From Mercenaria mercenaria (lineage: Eukaryota > Mollusca > Bivalvia > Venerida > Veneridae), in NCBI RefSeq assembly GCF_021730395.1, contig NC_069363.1:50649001-50713000 (forward strand): DNA of 64,000 nt, written 5' to 3'. A program made the translations under genes and the position numbers. The notes under the pieces are model-generated. The model was not told where the DNA came from. It did no database searches and worked only from the letters and a program-made list of their open reading frames with translations. Positions 58,380 through 64,000 of this stretch are shown in pieces; the stretch's first letter is position 1; each line of letters opens with the position of its first letter.

Positions 58380-59276
58380 TGAATTATTGATGTGAGTGAT
58401 GAGATTGAACCTAATGTTATATTGTTTGGAATCAAATTCATTCCATTCAAAATTTAATAACTGAAGACGAAGTGAAAGTGCATCAAATCACATTTTAAAT
58501 CACTAATTAATTCTAAGTAAAAAGAGGAGGGAATTAAATTCAAATGAAAAAAAAATTATGTGCCAGAGTTATGAACCTTGCGTCATATGGTGTGGTTGAT
58601 GATGTTGAACAACTATTTTAAGTTTGAATCAAATCCATTCAGTAATAACAGAGACTCATTAGTCCTCCACCTCCGATTCATGTGGGGAAGTTGGCAGTTA
58701 CTTGCGGAGAACAGGTTTGTACTGGTACAGAATCCAGGAACACTGGTTACGTTAACTGCCAGCCGTTACATGACTGAAATACTGTTGAAAAACGGCGTTA
58801 AACCTAAAACAAAAAAAACAAAATAACAGAGACAGAGTGAAAGTGCATCAAAACTTTAACCTAAAATTCTAAGTAAAAAGGGGAAATAATTCATGAAAAA
58901 TTGGTGCCAGTGTTAGGCATCTTGTGTCATATGATCTGGGTGATGATGCTGAACAACTATTTTAAGTTTGAATCGAATCCATTCAGTAATAACAGAGGTA
59001 GAGTGAAAGTGCACCAAAACTTTAACCTGAAAATCTAAGTGAAAAGGGGGGATAATTCATGAAATATAGGTGCCAGAGTTATGGCCCTGATGTCAGATGA
59101 TGATGAGGAATAAGTATTTCAAGTTTGAATCAAATCCATCAAGTAATTACAGAGATAAGTTGAAAAAAGAGAAAGTGTAAAAAAAACTTTATCCAAGGTG
59201 GGGACATGGAAAGACGCCGACGCCGGGGCGAGTAGAATAGCTCTCCTTATACTTCGTACAGTCGAGCTAAAAAGGA
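58380..59276 (+). mobile_element. Tandem-repeat-cored element, class B, 5' end missing
   Basis: Core units of ~150 bases ('aagtttgaatcaaatccatt', 'cagtaataacagag', 'gtgaaagtgcatcaaaactt', 'ggtgccagagttat') end with 'gacgccgacgccggggcgag', 'tagaatagctctccttatac' and 'ttcgtacagtcgagctaaaa'. Same family as the minus-strand element at 28.1-29.2 kb. A SINE is inserted in one unit. Confidence 0.68.
58656..58821 (+). mobile_element. SINE 3' half inserted in a repeat unit, with target-site duplication
   Basis: This 166-base insert has 'gtactggtacagaatccagg', 'ctgccagccgttacatgact' and 'gaaatactgttgaaaaacgg' + 'cgttaaac', a SINE tail type I associate with molluscs, then an A-rich end. It is flanked by AATAACAGAGAC on both sides (58644-58655 and 58822-58833), an exact 12-base target duplication, and the undisturbed unit further on confirms the empty-site sequence. 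The tRNA-derived 5' half is absent, so it is 5' truncated. Confidence 0.78.
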
Positions 59277-60231
59277 ATTGAGATCTTATGGTGATACAAA
59301 TTGTGTGCAAGATTGGTTAAAAACAAATCATAAATGAAGCTGCTATTGTGCAGACAAAGTCAAAATAGCTAATTTTGGCCCTTTCAGGGGCCATAACTCT
59401 GGAACCCATAATGGGATCTGACCAGTTCAAGAAAGGAATCAAGATCTTATGGTGACACAAGCTTTTGTGTAAGTTTGATTAAATTCAAATCATAAATGAA
59501 GCTGCTATTGTGCAAACAAAGTCAAAATAGCTAATTCTGGCCCTATCAGGGGCCATAACTCTGGAACCCATAATGGAATCTGGCCAGTTCAAGAAAGGAA
59601 TCAAGATCTTGTGGTGATACAAGTTGTGTGCAAGTTTGTTTAAAATCAAATCATAAATGAAGCTGCTATTGCGCAGACAAGGTCAAAATAGCTGATTTTG
59701 GCCCTTCCAGGGGCCATAAATCTGAAACCCATTATGGGATCTGGCCAGTTCAACAAAGGAACCAAGATCTTATGGTGACACAAGTTTTATGCAAGTTTGA
59801 TTACATTCAAATCATAAATGAAGCTGCTATTGTGCAGATAAGGTCAAAATAGCTAATTTTGGCCCTTTCAGGGGCCATAACTCTGGAACCCATAATGGGA
59901 CCTGGCCAGTTCAAGAAAGGAACCAAGATCTTATGGTGATACAAGTTGTGTGCAAGTTTGGTAAAAATCAAATTATAAATAAAGCTGCTTTTGTGCAGAC
60001 AAGGTCAAAATAGCTAAGTTCGACCCTTTCAGGGGCCATAACTCTGGAACCCATAATGGGATCTGGCCAGTTCAAGAAAGGAACCAAGATCTTATGGTGA
60101 TACAAGTTGTGTGCAAGTTTGGTTAAAATAAAATCATAAATGAAACCACCATCGTGCAGACAAGAAAATGTGGACAGACAAAGGGCAATCATGAAAGCCC
60201 ATCCTGTCACTATGTGACAGGTGAGCTAAAA
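59277..60231 (+). mobile_element. Tandem-repeat-cored element, class A variant (gacaggtgagct end), 5' end missing
   Basis: Six core units of ~152 bases ('aaatcataaatgaagctgct', 'gtcaaaatagctaattttgg', 'gggccataactctggaaccc', 'aggaaccaagatcttatggt') and a 3' block 'cctgtcactatgtgacaggt' + 'gagctaaaa'. It abuts the class B end at 59276. Confidence 0.68.
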
Positions 60232-63200
60232 AGAACCTGCTAAGTTCTTCTGTCAAAATCCACAGAGAGCATTCACATTACTAAAATGTTTCGATAATTG
60301 TTCTCTCCCTATCAGTATAGGGTATATCAACCAACAACAACAACAAAGCATTTCATGAACATGGTTTATTATTAGCATATGAAGATAATTCTATACTGAA
60401 GACAAAAAGATACCAACAATGAAAAGCTTCCAGCATGCCATATACAGATACATGTATATATTAATGAGTAAAAATCTGACTGGCGCATTGGCTATACAGT
60501 TCAATTTCTTTTTTTTTTAGTAGGAAATATGTAGGCCTAATTTTGCAATTTTACATTTATTCCATTAAACTCAAGTTTATAATACATAAAGAATAACTAA
60601 ATATGGCACTTTCAGTATCCGCATATTTGTTTTTCTTTTAATCTACTATCACCAATGTGAGCTTTAATACTCGGAAAAAAACCCAATATGTTTACACATC
60701 CAACAATAAATCCATTTTCTATGTACAGATATCATTTTTCTTTGCAAATACTGATATCATCTTTAAATATCTTACACTGAATCCACCACAGCAATAAAGC
60801 CATACTTTTTTCACTGTCCAATAATGAAATGAGAATGAATTATTTTATGAAAATAGCTAACACAACTACAGATACAAAATTGAATGACTGGAACAGAATA
60901 AATAAATGAATGCTTATTATGTGGCAGCCATTAAAATTGCTGCTGAAAGCATGATAACATAAGGCCTAAAAATAGACCACAATTCCTTTATACTAACAAA
61001 GGTTAAAACACTAAAATAAAAATTCCAGCTTAATTTTTTATAGCAGGTATCCATGCTTATTTCTGATCAATGATGGATCTTTTCTCCCCCAAATTTCTGG
61101 GAAAATGTCCAAATCAACACCTCAATAAACTAGGTGACAAATTAGAAGCTATCACAACAGTGACTTAATTTCTATTATTTTCCCCAATTACATTAAAATG
61201 ATTCTCACATTTTCAACTAGCAGATCTATATGGAACATGTTAGGTTCATGTTTTTCAAACTCATCAGGGAAAAACACTGCCTTAATAGCATTTCACTTTG
61301 GATGAAATCCAGACGTTGTCCCTCTGCATTATTTTAAATTTCTCTTCATTATTGCAAATTCTACATTTCTAAAAAGTAACAAAACTTTTTGCTTTTTTTT
61401 GTTTTATGAAGACTAAGAATGGACACGAAAAGCTGGAGGAAAGAATTATTTAGGTCTATTTTTAGGCCCGATCCGTAAGCAAAGAAAATACTGGGATTGT
61501 TCGAGACAGATTTATACATTTAACATGAAAGAAGCCATTATGCACAGACAACTTGCATTGAAGACATTGCATTTGAATTGAGTCAGGCCTCACAATTAAT
61601 GTATCAGCAAGACTACTTTAAACCATGTGAAACATTGCTAAACCTACTTAACTAACAGCTGAAACGAACACATAACTCAAGTTCCCAAAGACAAAATTGT
61701 TAACATTTTAATGCAAAGGTTTAGAAAAATATATTATGGTAAACTTTTGATCTTGTCTTTTCTTGATGTTTTTCAAAAAGAGCCAAGACATTTCCATCTT
61801 TATGTTAATTTAACCAAAATGCTGTGCACACCAGACTAAAGAAAGCACATCTGTTATTTAGTAACATAGTATTACAGAATGCTATTTTTAGCATTTTGAT
61901 GTTCATTTCAGCCCTGTCATTAATAAAAAGAAACTACAAATGTACAATACCTAAGAATCACTAACCATACCGATAATATTGTAATAATAATAAGGCAGTT
62001 GTACAGCACTGGGGTAATGTAAAATTTACACAACTATTCTAAAATAACAGGCGTTTTGTACAAGGTTCCAATAACAAAGAAATAAGAAATATAATAGCAC
62101 TATTAGTACTGCAGTGGTAAACAAACACAACTCGAGATTCATGTAATACTAAATATAACTTGACAAAGACAACTTTACAGAAAACATGGACATTCCTATT
62201 TTCTTAACGAAAGTATGGAATAAGAAAATGGATTAAATCCAGTCTACTACGATTGTCTATGATGAAAACAAAAATAAAAATCATGTGTTTCAACATTGGT
62301 TGAAAGGCATTTGTTGATAATTTTATGCAAGTAAAGTTCTATTAAAGTTATATTACTTGTAAACTAGCTTGGTTGAGTGATCAGAATAAACCAGCTTGAG
62401 CAAGACAGACAAGAGTTTGGTGCTGGAAGGTATGAAGCAGAAAACTCGGGTAAAGGAATAGAAAAAATAGCTGTTATTAAAATCTTTGGCAAAAAAGTAA
62501 AACTGTAACCTACTTTTCCTATTGGCAGAAAACAGCCCACTTTGGTGTCATGTGCAGTTCAATTTTCTAATCTTTATAGGTTGCACATTGTGAAGGTGCA
62601 AATGACTTAAAAATGCTTCAAAATTTTACAGGAGGTAAAATCTTGGAATTTAAGAAAACTGGACTCACAGACAGAACCTTTTTTTGAAAAATTAAACAAG
62701 AAGTTCTATATCTCAAAAACACATATTCCATTTACCTAAACTTATTTCCATTGATTTCGAAAAATAAGATACAACGGTTAGATAATTTTGATTTTTACGT
62801 GAATTACCAATACCGTGCAAAATATAAACTCACAAAAGCCACACAGCAAGAAATGTTATGAGTTTCAACAACATTTGATTAGGATACCTTTATGATGAAA
62901 AACAATATATCATTTGGAGAAATGAAGTTTTAAGCCAAAACTGTAAACACACATTTAATATTCATACATTTGTTTCTAATTTTGATGTATGCTAGAGAAC
63001 GAAGTAAACATGTTTACATGTATTATTTGTATACAACTTATTTTCCAAACATTTTCAATTGTATGTAACATATAAAAACAGTACTGACCATTTTATATTA
63101 TCACAAGCTATTACTAAATTGAACTTGTGAACATCTGATTGTAAATTCCAACTTCTCAGATAAAATTCAGTCCGAGATGGGCTTCCATACTTTTAATAAA

Positions 63201-63462
63201 TGCTTCATATTCTTATCTAATAGTATTCTTTCATGAATTTAAGGATTAAAATCTGTTTTTTGTAACATGCAAGAAAATCTGCTTTCACACAACACTCGAA
63301 ATCCAAACATCGTAACATTAAAGAACAAATGGCAACATTAGGATGACGCATAAAAAACTTGTGTTGCATTAGCACAATGAGCCGATTGAATCTGTGTAGT
63401 TGGATGTATTATTGGTCCCCTCACATTTTCTATATACAAGTCACTTCACTCCACACAAGCAT
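60232..63462 (-). other. Candidate long 3' UTR of the gene ending at 63463
   Basis: About 3.2 kb of AT-rich, non-repetitive DNA directly downstream of the terminal exon and free of the repeat families that fill the preceding 20 kb. The lack of repeats is the only support for a long transcribed UTR. Several minus-strand AATAAA hexamers occur, one near 60370. No open frame of note. Confidence 0.35.
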
Positions 63463-63543
63463 TTACTGATCTGGGCTCGCGTCACCGCCATCTTCTGTTT
63501 TCAGTGCTGACTTGTTTTTTCTCACTTCTTCAATTTTCTTCTC
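63463..63543 (-). CDS. Terminal coding exon of an unidentified gene
   Basis: On the minus strand the acceptor 'cttgcaaatttcag' is followed by 26 codons, EKKIEEVRKNKSALKTEDGG then DASPDQ, and a TAA. The other two frames stop within ten codons. The peptide is charged and helical at first, then acidic, as a flexible C-terminus might be. The rest of the gene would lie to the right of the window. I cannot name the protein. Confidence 0.5.
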   Translation of the reverse strand, partial: EKKIEEVRKNKSALKTEDGGDASPDQ

Positions 63544-63619
63544 CTGAAATTTGCAAGATGTGATTAAATGTATAAAAAATATGCATTACAACACTAGCAC
63601 AGAAACAGTACACATTTAT

Positions 63620-63705
63620 TGAATAACAGTCAAAACTATTGCCCAAGGTATGAAGGTAGATAGTTTTGACTACTGACTGCCAAGCCATTCTTATATGACA
63701 TCTGA
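63620..63705. repeat. Short hairpin repeat, third copy
   Basis: 'cagtcaaaactattgcccaa' and 'gatagttttgactactgact' are complementary at their cores (AGTCAAAACTAT with ATAGTTTTGACT). Related to two copies at 34.1-34.35 kb. It lies in the intron upstream of the terminal exon. Confidence 0.55.
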
Positions 63706-63922
63706 AACAATTTTTTTTTTCTCTCAACTTATTTACTGTAGCCAAGCAAAGCTGTATTGAACTATAGGCTGGTCAATATCACAAACTATTGTCAGATTGG
63801 CAATTTATATAATATCATTTTATAATAGTAAGTAATATAAGAGGTTAATATTTCAGATATGTAGGAATTTACTATATATTTCAATAGGCCTTCCATGTAT
63901 CAAATTTCGAACAACAACATTT

Positions 63923-64000
63923 AACAAGAGCACCGCCTTGCGGGTGCTGACGCTCATCTGATTTTTTTTGTATAATAGAAATATTGTCCTACCCATGATT
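63923..64000 (+). mobile_element. 5' end block of another tandem-repeat-cored element, running off the window
   Basis: 'aacaagagcaccgccttgcg' then 'ggtgctgacgctcatctg': the AACAAGAG start, a hairpin AGCACC...GGTGCT and a new code 'gacgctcatctg'. Only the first ~78 bases are in the window. Confidence 0.6.

Overview
The window looks like nuclear DNA of a heterodont bivalve, most likely a venerid clam of the Mercenaria type. It is AT-rich, has short intron-split exons, and is crowded with repeat families I associate with bivalve genomes (elements opening with an AACAAGAG block, TTAA-flanked MITEs, 'gaccttgacctt' repeat cores). The organism is inferred from these repeats and not proven. No complete mitochondrial, rRNA, tRNA, viral or bacterial gene was found.

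Four host coding loci lie on the minus strand in the first 36 kb. (1) 1318-2808 is a cGAS-like/Mab-21 nucleotidyltransferase with an intact Glu-Asp...Asp triad. (2) 18583-23667 is a five-exon gene that I could assemble from splice sites and phases. It encodes about 1118 residues: a DZIP3-type HEPN domain with an R-N-E-L-A-H motif completed across an intron, a helical linker, a STAND-type P-loop NTPase and C-terminal ankyrin repeats. (3) and (4), at about 14.4-14.8 kb and 35.3-36.0 kb, are two paralogous small proteins with a GHIS...NCA pattern that may be a permuted papain-like fold. A broken beta-1,4-galactosyltransferase piece (17.9-18.3 kb) lies just past the 3' end of the STAND gene. A duplicated 620-bp block (23.8-25.0 kb) probably holds the STAND gene's promoter and untranslated first exon. 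A last coding exon at 63.5 kb, with perhaps 3 kb of 3' UTR, belongs to an unidentified gene running in from the right. cGLRs sense nucleic acid and HEPN/STAND proteins are commonly immune effectors, so this stretch resembles part of an innate-immunity neighbourhood. That is inference from domain families.

The rest is mostly repeats. From 4 to 36 kb there are foldback elements, TTAA-flanked MITEs, a 5'-truncated LINE, tRNA-derived SINE remnants and two large satellite-like arrays (68 bp x ~15 at 8.1-9.2 kb; ~56 bp x ~21 at 32.7-33.8 kb). From 39.7 to 60.2 kb the DNA is almost wholly a nest of tandem-repeat-cored elements inserted into one another. Each has a 5' block (AACAAGAG or AACTAGAG, a small hairpin, then a 'code' of 10-16 bases) and a 3' block (hairpin, then the reverse complement of that code). 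At least five classes have different codes, and within each the two ends match. This fits non-autonomous Helentron-like (HINE/DINE-1-like) elements and is the most striking structure here.

One technical warning: the second and third copies of a ~970-bp unit (about 56.98-57.96 kb) differ from the first almost only by scattered small deletions. This looks like unpolished long-read consensus, not biology.
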